Shown one piece after another: positions 46,463 through 57,137 of a DNA stretch of 64,000 nt. The notes under the pieces are model-generated. The model was not told the DNA's origin. It saw only the letters and a program-made list of their open reading frames with translations, and ran no database searches. How positions within the stretch are numbered: position 1 is the first letter of the stretch; each line of letters starts with the position of its first letter. Made by a program: the position numbers and the translations under genes. The DNA lies in NCBI RefSeq assembly GCF_000512585.2, contig NC_089244.1, positions 1,984,001-2,048,000 of the forward strand, written 5' to 3'. The stretch comes from Kwoniella bestiolae CBS 10118 (taxonomy: Eukaryota > Basidiomycota > Tremellomycetes > Tremellales > Cryptococcaceae).

Positions 46463-47501
46463 AACCTGCCGGAGAACCTCTCAACCGATTGATACAGCCA
46501 ACGGATCCAATGGCACTCTACAAAATCGAGCAAGTCTCTTTAAATTGCTATGACCTATCCCTCTGCGGATCGACATCCATCCATCTTGTCAGAATGGTAC
46601 TCTTCGTGTGATCCCAAACGCAAGCACGGACTCACGGATAAAGGTGATAGTAATGGGACGGGAATTGTATATTCCAGCCAATTCCAAATCGTCGATTGGA
46701 TATGCTCCAGCTACCGCGGGGAAGTCTCCGAACTCCCCAACCCACATCTGGAGAGAGTAGTCGAAAGCTGAGTCGGCGGCTTTATAGTCGTAAGAGATGG
46801 CACCTGAGGCAGACTGTTTGTAGGTCGAGTAGCCTGTAAAGTCGCTTGATAGAGAGATGATCGTTACGCTACATGCCCAAAACGATTATCAGCTCAGCTT
46901 GGAGTTGGCAAGATCTGAAGCGTACTCGTATCCACTCGTTCCGGTACCAAGCATGGCGTTATACAGGTTCGTCCAAGTTGATGTCGAGGTATTATACTAC
47001 TGGATTACACCATTAGAGAAAGGGCCCGTACCCGGGACTTTGAATACACTTGCTTTGCTGGAATCCTGTATAGTATGAAAGTAAAGGTTCACCCTCAGTC
47101 ACGACCAACGATATCCCAAGTCTGAAGATCCGGGGACTCACAGTGGTGACCTCAAGTGAACCGAGATCAGAAGCGAAGACTAGGTACATTGGTCCATCTC
47201 TCTTCCTTAGGGGGTCATCATCGTAAGTTACTGCGAAGTTACCCGTCTGAGACGCTCCGGAGGGCTGCTGTCGCTTGACTGGAAGAAGCCGTCCCATATG
47301 TCAGCTTTAATCGAGTCTGAGCAGAGTGAACGAAAATTTACCGGCAGTCTTGGAGGGGTTGAAAGGCGTCCTTGGTTTCTTCAGTGGTAAGCCTCGATCT
47401 AACTTGTACGCATTGGTATCTTGACCGTCCGCAATTGGAGACGCAATGGCGGTGAAAGAGAGTAGCAGGAAGACCAAAGCGGGCAGTGAAGAGTTCACTA
47501 T
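46463..47501 (-). pseudogene. Small secreted protein family, module D (start codon lost, premature stop)
   Basis: Five-exon paralogue of A and B. The signal peptide exon (SSLPALVFLLLSFTAIASPI, then NAYKLDRGLPLKKPRTPFNP) aligns with them but the start position carries ATA (47499-47501) and no in-frame ATG exists upstream before a stop. Exon 2 (VKRQQPSGASQTGNFAVTY, then RKRDGPMYLVF) is intact. Exon 3 reads DSSKASVFKVPGTGPFSNGV then IQ followed by an in-frame TAG (46997-46999), where the copies have Ile or Tyr. Exon 4 is open (STYKQSASGAISYDYKAADS) and ends PITITFI. Joined with module C, skipping exons 3-4 would avoid the stop, but the missing start remains. Most simply a pseudogene; a spliced upstream start is the main alternative. 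Confidence 0.65.
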
Positions 47502-47898
47502 AGTGAGAGATGGGGCGCTTGCCTGATATGCGGTCGGAAATCTCAACAGAGATTAGGTATGCAATTCGAACGATATCTGCAGCTCTAAAATGACCCCTGG
47601 GACACCTGAGAGCTTTTATTCGAGGTGCGTTCTCTCAGGTGAGCATATTCAGGTGCAAAAGAAGAGCTATAGGCTTTCGCGTGGCATGGCTTAGAAGTCC
47701 TCTTCGCACCACTTCGAGACGGGCTGTTGGTGGTAAGACGATCGTTCGAGAAAACAATCATTTGCAACCTGCGAGCAGCCGTGCCTCAGGGAGTAGCGTA
47801 GCTCTATACCATCACGTCGCCAAATACACATGTATACAACGTCAAATATCAATCATGGTTAGAGCTCTCTTTGCTCGTGACCATATCGCCCTGCTCAT
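47502..47898. other. Intergenic between module D and the Ser/Thr-rich secreted gene
   Basis: About 400 bases; no supported gene. Confidence 0.35.
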
Positions 47899-49128
47899 TT
47901 AAACGCATACTCCGGTCATCTCGTCACACGCATTTGGACACTCTTGCTCAATCCATCCTGCAAACAAGAAATGCACTGATTAGCAATCCGTGACAGGAGA
48001 CCCCCAATATCAAGACGGAACCATAAAAAGTTCCTCTGACCAATGGAATACCGAGCGGAACACAGCACTCACCAACACTCAAATCAGGAGGGGGCGTAAT
48101 ATAATTGCACAAGAACATGACATTGTCTCTACATTGACGAGCACCTCTGGTACAGCTATCATTTTCTGTGGTGACTTTCCCTACACTGTCGGAACCAGCC
48201 GTGGTAGTTGAGTTGGCAGTAAGAGCCTGTTCACCGGAAGGAATGGCGGTTTGAGCTGCGACCAGGTCCGATGTTGTCTTGTTGGTTGAGTTGGTGACTC
48301 CGGGGGATTGAGTGACCGTCACATCCGTACTAACACTAGCGGAGGTAACGATAGTCGAGGCTGAAGTATTGTCAGCAGTACTGTTAGAGCTGGATGCACT
48401 GCCGTCGTCACTCGAGGTCACTTCAGAGGTATTTGACTCGAGTATGGTCGCAGTAGATGCTACAAGAAGGGTATAAGAAGGTGTCGCTCTGTAGATGGAG
48501 GATACTCACTTGACTCATTGGCCGATGTACTTGAAATTGTCGCGCTCGTCTCACGAGCAGCCGACGTGGCAGAAGTAGTAGCGGAGTCGGTGCTAGTGCT
48601 TTTTACCGTTTCTGTATTGATGGTATCAGGAATATCGCTGGAGGTAGTTGAATCTACCGAGTCAGTTTCGATAGTTGCTACAGAGAGTATACTGGTGGGC
48701 GGATCGGTCGGAGCACTTTCACTGGCACTCGATACAGAGGACGCAGTAGCTGAGCCAACAGTTGTCGAAGCGCTTTCTGCAGTCTATATGGGTACTGGCG
48801 ATTCAGCACTGATAAAGAAATGTTGTTGTACAGTCTCAAACACCAACGAATGGATAACAGTAGTGGAACTTACAGTGTTGGAAGTCGTAGAGGTAGACAT
48901 CCCAGACTCAGCAGATGTGGCCTCTTCAGCATCGGCAGTAGTGGTGTCAAATACGGTCGCCGTGCTACCGTCCGCCCCTGTGGATATTGCCACTTTCTGA
49001 ACGGTTTTGAGGGTCACGATTGCATCGGGGTCGTTCAAGATGGGCTCCTCCATTCGGGGGAGGGCGTTCGAAAGAGATAAAGTGCATAAGAGCGGGAGGA
49101 GTAGTGTCAATTTGGATGTTGATAGCAT
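47899..49128 (-). CDS. Ser/Thr-rich secreted protein with C-terminal cysteine module
   Basis: ATG 49128 begins MLSTSKLTLLLPLLCTLSLS, a signal peptide with cleavage near SNALP. The long middle, over several exons, is almost entirely Ser/Thr/Ala/Asp (for example TTSDIPDTINTETVKSTSTD), the composition of heavily O-glycosylated cell-wall or mucin-like proteins. The C-terminal part has a six-cysteine module: CTRGARQCRDNVMFLC from one exon, joined by an in-phase intron (acceptor just before GWI) to GWIEQECPNACDEMTGVCV. No GPI signal follows. The same GWI-x(3-5)-CP-x-x-C layout recurs in the secreted barrel protein at 50.1 kb. Function unknown; adhesion or a structural wall role is inference. Confidence 0.8.
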
Positions 49129-50084
49129 CGTGCTCTTTGAAAAAGATGGGTGGATTGGTAGATTGTCTGTGCTACGGCGAACTATAGAGTGCAGCAGAAC
49201 GAGGGTAGAAAGCGTATGTAGGTTTACACGGATGGTATGTTGATAGCTCCAGCACAGCTGAGAGATGGAATGCGGTAGAGATATTTCACTTTAGATCGAA
49301 AGTGGTAAGATGTACGTCTCTTATATACCTGGCGAGCCCGGAGAAGAAAGTTGCGTCATTCCTAGGTCAAGCGATCAGTCATAGGAAGATCCTTTAAGCA
49401 ATCTTTCTTAAGGATGAATGAAAGGATGCAACCCAGGGGAAATTGACGAGGATCAAAGTCATTTTCCTTCGGACCGTATTCATACGGAGGCGATCATAGG
49501 CTCTAGGAGATAAGGGAGGGTGTGCACAGTGCCAGACAACAGAGGTAATATGCTTGAAGATCCTTGTCGAATTTGCGAGCTCAATTCTGAGAAACACTGC
49601 GTTTGTGCTCGGTCATATGTTATCCAAGTGTGCGATGAGGCATTGTTTTATACTGAAGTGCTGTTGTATTCTGAACATTACATTCACCTGGACTGTGTGC
49701 CTCTCTCTGTTGGGCAGTCAAACGACCGATGCATGACAGTAAGAGCGGCTGGACAGACACAAGTTACACATATGCAATTGATATGCTCACAATGCTCACG
49801 TGTCCAGATACACTCTAGACTTCTTCAAGCTTCAGGCCACAGCGTCCTTGCAGAATTGAAACAGTAAGACATGAGGATAAATAGCATGCAGGGTATCAAA
49901 GTGTTGATAGACACATACTTTAGCTACTTGCATAGAACTGTCCATAGAAATTACCGTTCAACACAAAACAGCAAGCACGTAAATTCGTTTTGCTCAACCA
50001 TGGGACCGAAGCGAGCTTATCTCCTCGATCTTCGTTTCGCTGTCCATTCCACAACAACCATTAGCCAATCCATCTGGATCACAA
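49129..50084. other. Intergenic region
   Basis: About 950 bases. On the minus strand a TATATAA element lies at about 49322-49328, roughly 195 bases upstream of the Ser/Thr-rich gene. Two plus-strand frames at 49520-49867 are unsupported. Confidence 0.4.
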
Positions 50085-51810
50085 TCAATTGCACATGATA
50101 ACTCCGCAATCGGCCTCACATTGCGTAGGGCATTGGCCAGTAGGGATCCAGCCTAGAGTATCACAAGGGTCAGCAAGTTGATCAAAAACACTGTTTTACT
50201 CTACTTACCAATTCTGTTCGTTCCCGATTGGATGTCCCCACAGATCCTCAAGTTCAGCCCATCACACGAATACGTTCCCTTCTCACAATCTGCTTCTTCC
50301 GATCCTGGGATTTCTTGGGCGGCTTGTCCACTTGCAGCAGCGGCAGCGGTAGCTCCAGCCATGCTCCCGGCAGAAGCAGACGATGCGACCGAGCCTCCAG
50401 ACGGAGCGCTTGCAAAAGCGTTGATGCCAGGTAAGGAAGCACCGGCACCAGCACCGATGCTGGATAAGGCTGAAGGGATTGATGTGGGTATACCGGCAGA
50501 TGAGCCGGTGCCGGTTGAGGCGGTGCCTCCGGGTGGGATAGCAGTCGCAGAGCTAGCGTTTGCGGCCACACCTGTAGGCAGACCACTGGCAGAGTGGACG
50601 GGATACCCATCGATTACGGAGGACTGTTCAGTGCCAGGAATGGAGGTAGGCGGTCCTGTCGCAACAGTGGCTGCAGGTACGCTAGATGTAGTGTAGGGTA
50701 CGGATTGAACTCCCGTTGGTGCTAAGGAAGGAGCTTCACTGGCACTGACGATTCCGGTATTGAATCCCACACCTGCGGTCGCAGTAGCGGTAACGCCAGC
50801 TGCCCCAGCATCACCACCGCAGGGTACGGGGGTACCGCCTTGGGGCGAGAGCCAAATGGGCGGTGGGAAATTCCGGTTGGCAGCTGCGTTGCCGCTAATG
50901 ACTGCTCCCCAGGGATTGACCGTACAATGCCCACCATTTGGTGACCAGTTATATATACCTCCAGTGTAAAGTGTGGAAGCCGGGGTAGGTGTATGGGAAG
51001 TGGACGCTTGGGCAGGTTCCCAAATTTGATTATCGACTACTCTGACTGTGAGACCAGGGGCGTTATTGTCCTGTTCGGTGCATCCTTGAGGGTTCACTTT
51101 CATAAACGGTCCGACTGTGGAATCGGATCAAAAGAAAAGAGCAACGATATTTAGTCAGTCAGATATCACTTTTCTAAGTGTGGTATGGGACAATTGACAC
51201 GTACCTCCAAAATCCACTCTGACAGATGTGGAGCACTCCAGACATGTATCCCAGAGGACAAGGGGCTCGTCAAATACGACTTCTTCCTCCCCTTGGAAGA
51301 TCTTCACTTCCTTGCCGCACCATGCTGAAAGATCACCTTCCATGAGAGTTTCGTTGAGGGCTGAAGTGCAGTCCCCCATTAGTCAACCAATCAACCAAAT
51401 CAGCGTTGATCTAGGTTTCTCCAGGAGATAAATCCTCAAGACAGTACATCGAGAAGAGTGGATGCGGTACTCACCGACAATCCTATTAGTTTTCAAAGAG
51501 GCCTGTAATGGCCCATGCTGCTCACATCCAGGTGTCCCAATCTGAGTGTCTGACCAGCCCTGGCCGCCCTTGGTTCCAGCACAGGGATCACCGTTCGTGT
51601 GCCATTCTCCATCATAATACCTATATCCACAACCTCAGCAAGAGCGACACAGCGTTCAACTCATCAGGGATATCCCACTCACACTGTACCAAGTGCATCC
51701 TGAAGTTCCAACAAGGTTTCGTAACCCCTCACCATCGACCCCGACGCCAACAGCAAGGGTATCAGAGTGATCGAGGATCGTTTCGTAATGAGTGTATTGA
51801 GGTTGATCAT
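50085..51810 (-). CDS. Secreted double-psi beta-barrel (barwin/expansin-like) protein with cysteine module
   Basis: Extracellular protein, probably cell-wall acting. ATG 51810 begins MINLNTLITKRSSITLIPLL, a signal peptide. Exon 2 YYDGEWHTNGDPC, GWSDTQIGTPGCEQH and TNRIV; exon 3 ALNETLMEGDLSAWCGKEVK then LVLWDTCLECSTSVRVDFG; exon 4 VGPFMKVNPQGCTEQDN and LTVRVVDNQIW resemble the Cys-paired barrel of the RlpA/expansin class. The long Ala/Gly/Pro/Ser-rich middle is probably an unfolded wall-anchoring region. The C-terminus has CEKGTYSCDGLNLRICGDIQ joined in phase to GWIPTGQCPTQCEADCGVIM. The upstream Met at 51951 is in the leader. Family naming is by pattern; the catalytic Asp of expansins is not confirmed. 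Confidence 0.75.
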
Positions 51811-52723
51811 CGCGCCGGGCGTATGAATTTGGAATCTTGACTGAAGGCGAAGAAAGAAGTAGATGATACAAGTTGAAGAAATGAGCGGATCAAGCGAGAT
51901 CACCGAATGAATGAACGAATAAGCGAAAAGGGCTGTCAAAGTCTTTTTCACATCTATTGGCTGGTTGAGATAGTATCAGATCAGTAGACCTTGAACACCT
52001 AATATATATATGCCTCCAAGATATATGTCTATTCAAGAGAAGAGCCACAGTATCGCCAAGAACAATGATGGATTCTCATGTCGATCCTTTCAATGGGTTC
52101 CCTATGGAATTAAAGGATATCGGCAATTACCAAGAACAAGAACAAGGACAATTGCACATCCTTTAATCAAATTGAATGAATTGATTGACCCCTTCAAGGA
52201 GAAAGAGAAGATTGGCCAATCACGCAGATCAGATCACCGAAAATCCTCGTTCTACACCCTTCCTTTGAGTCTGCAAGCATACCTTGACCGAGTCATACTA
52301 GAATATCTGTTGAAGTGCTCGAGTGATGCTTGAACTCTGGTTAGCATACTTCATTGAGATGTCCCCGGGCATGAAGGCTCCCCGTATTCCAGCGTCAGTT
52401 TAGCCCAAATGGAGATTGAGAGTAAGTGTACATTGGTTTCTGATCTTGAATGATGAGTAAAGTATGCAGCCAGGACGTTCCAAACGTTTCATAAACCCAA
52501 AGCCAGAACACTAGATAACTAAATACGTACCAGTACGTATCTGTCTTTCTGATCAAACCATCCCATCAAGGGTGCCCAAACAGACCGAAACCCAAATCCA
52601 AAGCAAATGTGCACTCTATACACCTTTCCGCCAAGCTACCAGAGCTTCGGTATATCTACAGTGACAAAGTCGGATATCAGCTTAAGATCCATAATACCAC
52701 AAATGCACGTGCCGCAAGCTCAC
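51811..52723. other. Intergenic region between the two barrel-protein genes
   Basis: About 900 bases. A TATATATAT stretch at 52001-52012 lies about 190 bases upstream of the 50.1-kb gene on its strand. No supported gene. Confidence 0.4.
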
Positions 52724-54032
52724 TTAATGGAATTTAGAAAGTCTTCTTCTTCGTCTCCTTCTGCAGATGTTGATCGTCCCATTGGTCGAATTGGACTCGG
52801 CAACAGCTGCGATCGGACTTGCCGTAGCAGCAGCACCAGCAGCGAGATTGTTGTTCCAATTTCCATGATTGCCCCATCCGGTGGGTCGCTGCCTTCCTCC
52901 TGTCTGGGTTGGTTGGATATCGGGTACGGTAGGCTGAACGACAGAAGAAGGTTGTACAGGCGCAGGCGCAGTAGAAGCGGGAGGTTGAGGTTGAGGTTCA
53001 TAAGAAGATGAATAGGCTACACCAGCCGATGAGGGAGACGGAGCAAGGGAAGGTACGACAGCTGGTGTAGATGAAAAACCCGGTATGACGGGTTGGGAAG
53101 ACGGTGGTGCTGCTGGTGTGCTGGTTCCTCCTGCTCCTGCTCCTGAATTTTCTAATCCCACTGTTGGGTCCACGACATAGTTGTCCATGACATCGTATCT
53201 GAATCCGGTGGGGTTATTGCCTCCGCAGGTACCGCCTTTGGACTTGACGAAAGCTTCGCCTGTATCCCATCGCAAATAAGAAAATTAGCAAGAGCGTAGG
53301 ATCTCCCTAGCTGGTAAAGACAAGAAATACAGAGAGGGAACGGAAGCTGGAGGGGACGATGAAGTTGGAAGCTCACCCGAGACATCAAGGATTTTCCCAC
53401 CGCCTGCACAGTTCAGACAACTATCCCAAATATAGAATGGTCCATCGGGCATTACCAATTCCCCACCATCTGGTCCGTACACCTTCACTCTGCACCATCA
53501 ATACCATCATCAGCTACAGGCGGACATCGAGGGTAGATTAGCAGGATGACTCACTCTCTTCCACACCACTGAGCAGGGTCTGCCCAGACTTTATCTTGGT
53601 CGAATGCTATCATATCAACCGAAAAATGTCCGTCAGCAATCTGTCATCGTAGGCTCGGGAACGGAGGGGTTAATAGGTTAGGAAGATCGCACTCACCGAC
53701 AATCCTATTCGTTCCAATCTGATTCAAGCTCATCCCCCTCTGTTGCTCACAATAGGTCGTACCAGCATTGATACCTGATGAATCCGCCCAGCCAGCTGGT
53801 ACGGGATCACCTGCTGCCTTTCCACATCCTCCTTTATCCCCTACATCGTAGTAGCTATATCATGAGACCAAGTCAATCTACAGCGCAGTGAGTATGAGAG
53901 GGGGCGAGAGCGGATAAATGAAACTTACAAAGTCAACTTGACATCTGTCTGAGAAAAGATCGAAGCGTTCACTATCCAAGGAACGAACAGGAGAAGAGAA
54001 GGTAGTATAGAGAGTGTACTTTGGGCGAACAT
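52724..54032 (-). CDS. Secreted double-psi beta-barrel-like protein, tandem paralogue with poly-Arg tail
   Basis: Paralogue of the 50.1-kb gene with the same exon plan. ATG 54032 begins MFAQSTLSILPSLLLFVPWI, a signal peptide. Then come LTLYYYDVGDKGGCG, GWADSSGINAGTTYCEQQRG, NQIGTNRIV, DPAQWCGREVKVYGPDGGEL and PFYIWDSCLNCAGGGKILDV, SGEAFVKSKGGTCGGNNPTG and FRYDVMDNYVVDPTVG. A Pro/Ser/Ala/Gln-rich stretch follows. Unlike its neighbour it lacks the C-terminal cysteine module and ends NGTINIC with seven arginines, then LSKFH at TAA 52724, close to a run of purine codons. Either this is a real truncated version or the last exon uses another splice site. Confidence 0.7.
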
Positions 54033-56492
54033 GTTGATTTGGCGGGGCCGATGAGATGTCTGACTGCGGATATCGGGAAGAAGTGTGGACCAGGTGTCTA
54101 TTTATCTTTATCTGTTGATCTATATCTGTAGGTCGCAGGAGGGGGAGAAGATCAAATGAGTGTGTATATCAATCGGCAAAAAACGTTGTGAAGAGCGTGT
54201 TGATCGAGTCGTTTAAACGTGTTGATTTGAATGGGTGCGTGTGTAATGTGATGGCGAGATCGAGGAAGGGTCGTGTTGAGGTTGAACAGATCGACTGTTG
54301 ACTGTTCACCTAAAGAATGGGTATAAGAGTAATCTTTAACTCGACCAAATTACCCAGACCCAGTGAATGATGAAAGGAGGGAGTAAGAAGTAAGATTGGA
54401 AGGAAGATTGAACTTTTGAAAGGAATCCATTCATCTATCCATCCAATCATTGTTGTTATTGTTGATCATGCCAAGCGACCAAAGCATCCTTCTCAATCAA
54501 CTAAGACTAATCAAAGGGTCTTGCTTCTTTGTGGTTGGTTCGTGTCAACATTCCTCTCTCCCCGTCCTTGAATCCAAGACATCTTTCTGTCTGTTCCCTC
54601 TCGTTAAATCACCTTTTGTGTGTATGTGGTTATGTGAATTGATAATTAGTCCGAGCCAGCCGTTAGTGAAACGCCCTTGACCCACTTCCCTGGTCCATGG
54701 TTTATCAATCCATTTCATTCCCAAGAATCCTTTTGTATCTGGACGATTGCTGGCTACTGTGAGCGAAGACATGTAATGCGATGAACATGCCTGCATGTAG
54801 TCTTATCAATGGATAATGATAGATATGCAGATATGTAGATATGTAAAGAAGAACAACAAGGGAATAAATTGGGGGAAGGGGGAAGGAAATTTCAACCCCA
54901 ACGCGTCATACCACTCCCTCCCTGTACTCGTAGCTTAGCTTTGCGCACTGTGCTTTACATGACAGTGGACGCGTTTTAACCTTACTCACGAACCTGCATG
55001 CATGCTTTTCATCGTACATCAAAAGAGATTGAGGAGCATCTAATCCCAGTACATCCATGTGTCATACTGCAAACATATAAATCTACAACATGCCTCGCAC
55101 GACTCTCAGCAGATCTGGATCCAGTCCAAAGTCCAAAAATCCAAGGAGACGACGCTCAACTCACGCACCCGGTAAAACCCAACCGAACAAGACTTGGTTC
55201 GACATGGATAAGGATAGGATGCCCATGCACGATCTACTTTTACTTTTAATCAAGCACGTTGGTCATCTTTGAACATAACACAGCATCATCTCATCGACAT
55301 CGCTGTCGCATCCCAATGTCAGAGAGTAGCTTCAAAATCTCTCACCCATACGGTACAAGTACTGTAATCGCGGGGCAGACCCGCGCCATCCGCAAAGTCA
55401 CGAGGTTACTTACCACAAATTCGAAATGGAATGTCCAGATGTTCGGGGGCTGTGTATGAACATACCACTCACTCCTCAGCACACCACATGATCATCAACA
55501 TCAACTCATCAACTCCCTTATTCGGCTATCTCTCATTATGGCATCACAAGATTACCTATACAAGCCTAGAACTAAGAATAGACAGAGTTTGGCGTACAAC
55601 CTATTTCACGGTCGAACAAATACCGAATGGATGTCTCACTTTGACAACGGGGTTATCATCGCACATGACTGATATCGAAGCATGCTTATGCTTCCCAGCT
55701 CACCACAGCCGCCCTTTCATCTTATCGACCAGACGGAAGAGCTATGCATAGGTACCCGAGATGAGACATTCCGGCTGTAAACCTAGCAGTACATCACATG
55801 ATAAGATAAAAAAAAGCCTACCTACAGATTCCGCTATTACTCGAATCGACCAGACCAGAGAGGAACCTGTATTCAAAATACACAGCCTACCAGTTCCAAC
55901 ACTCATGAAATAAGCGAACATCGCCTCTGACCTGCCTGTCCCAAATAGATCTATCCGAAGTAAGAAGTATCACCAACGTCGTCCTGATCATGAGTCAGTT
56001 ACGTCGTTCCTCGCTCTTCATGCAGCTCGTAGGGGAGATACTAATTCTGCTTTTCTTTTCTTTTCTCCGTGAACTAATCATCGTTTGCCTACTTGCCTCT
56101 TTCGTCTGACTCGAACAGACAGTCATGAGATCTCTGATCAGATACGCATGGAAGGGTCCCCCAAACGAGCTGCCGAGCACGAGGCCAAGATCTCATCCTG
56201 TACACTCGTTGACATCGAGCATGTACGAAGAGGATCAGAGTTAGATGTGAGGGGTAAGCTGGAATAAGAGAGCGGAAGGGATGTTGCGGTGTAAAAGTAC
56301 ATCGTAAGACATGAGATGGCGAGGGGGTCAACGCAAGATCATACGTATCTTTCAAAGAACGATGGGTGGGAAAAGGCATGGTATAAAAAGCTCACCCAAA
56401 TGATCAAATCGTTTCGTCCTGTCTTCCACCATCTATCAACTTACCTTACTCACTCGAACAAACCAGCACAACAAACTTACAACCTCAAAGAC
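54033..56492. other. Long intergenic region, no gene supported
   Basis: About 2.46 kb. Several short open frames exist on both strands (for example 54545-54796 and 55431-55751), none with a domain, start context or splice pattern. A TATAAAA element near 56382-56389 belongs to the downstream lectin gene. Confidence 0.4.
56382..56389 (+). promoter_or_regulatory. TATA-like element of the first lectin gene
   Basis: GGTATAAAAAGCTC lies about 105 bases before ATG 56493; the paralogue at 58791 has AATAAAAAGCTGC at a similar distance. Confidence 0.55.
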
Positions 56493-57137
56493 ATGTTCGC
56501 CTCACTCCTCCTAGTCATTCTCCCCCTCCTTGCTTTGATCTCAGCATCCCCAGTGCGACGATACACCAGCGCCCAAATCGTCTCTGGACGAGATGGTCAA
56601 TGTCTAGGTGTCCTCTCTCCCCCAGGTGTGGGATCACCGGTCGTATCAGTCTCCTGTGCGGGAACAAACTACTTCACCAGGTGGGATATCAACCCCGGGT
56701 CAGGTAGCGTCATCTTATCTGGAACGGGACTCGCTCTCGATGCTGGGTCTAACCCTGGAAACAACGGGGCATTGAAGGTGAGATCAGTCACACCGTCGAA
56801 CCTCGACCTTCCCATTCTGACAGTTTACGCTGCTAATATCGAATTGGGATATAGGTTTGGACTTCCTACCCCACGTTATACCAACAAACATGGTACCTGA
56901 CCGGAGACAACAGAATCGCCATTACAGGTGGTAACCAATGTCTCGATGAGGGTACGAACGGTATCCAAACTTACCAATGCACCACCGGAAACACCAACCA
57001 AGGTGAGCCAATCCATCTCCGTAGACTGTTCAATCTTGTATTGACAAACATGTAACTTAGTCTTCAACGTCGGTGGAGGCTCTACACCTTCCTCGTCCTC
57101 TTCCTCCGCTCGACCCTCTTGTACTTGTCCTGTCTAA
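56493..57137 (+). CDS. Secreted ricin-B-type beta-trefoil lectin (short form)
   Basis: Extracellular carbohydrate-binding protein. Exons 56493-56777, 56855-57002 and 57061-57137 join in phase to 169 aa. MFASLLLVILPLLALISASP is a signal peptide. Beta-trefoil repeats show as AQIVSGRDGQCLGVLSPPGV, YFTRWDINPGSGSVILSGTG with LALDAGSNPGNNGALKVW, and QQTWYLTGDNRIAITGGNQC with LDEGTNGIQTYQC, each with the Asp/Gly turn, the third with a Q-x-W-like QTW. A Ser-rich tail ends RPSCTCPV. It is a lectin-only protein with no enzymatic domain. Unlike its paralogue it has only a short C-terminal extension. Confidence 0.85.

Noticed and set aside
48518..49000. Plus-strand 160-codon Val/Glu/Ser-rich frame
   Set aside because: Antisense shadow of the Ser/Thr-rich secreted gene; no start context or domain.
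50178..50696. Plus-strand 172-codon Ala/Pro-rich frame
   Set aside because: Antisense to the Ala/Gly/Ser-rich middle of the barrel-protein gene.
51679..51951. Longer start for the 50.1-kb barrel protein
   Set aside because: The extra 47 residues are hydrophobic and disrupted, while Met 51810 gives a normal signal peptide; the sequence upstream fits a leader.
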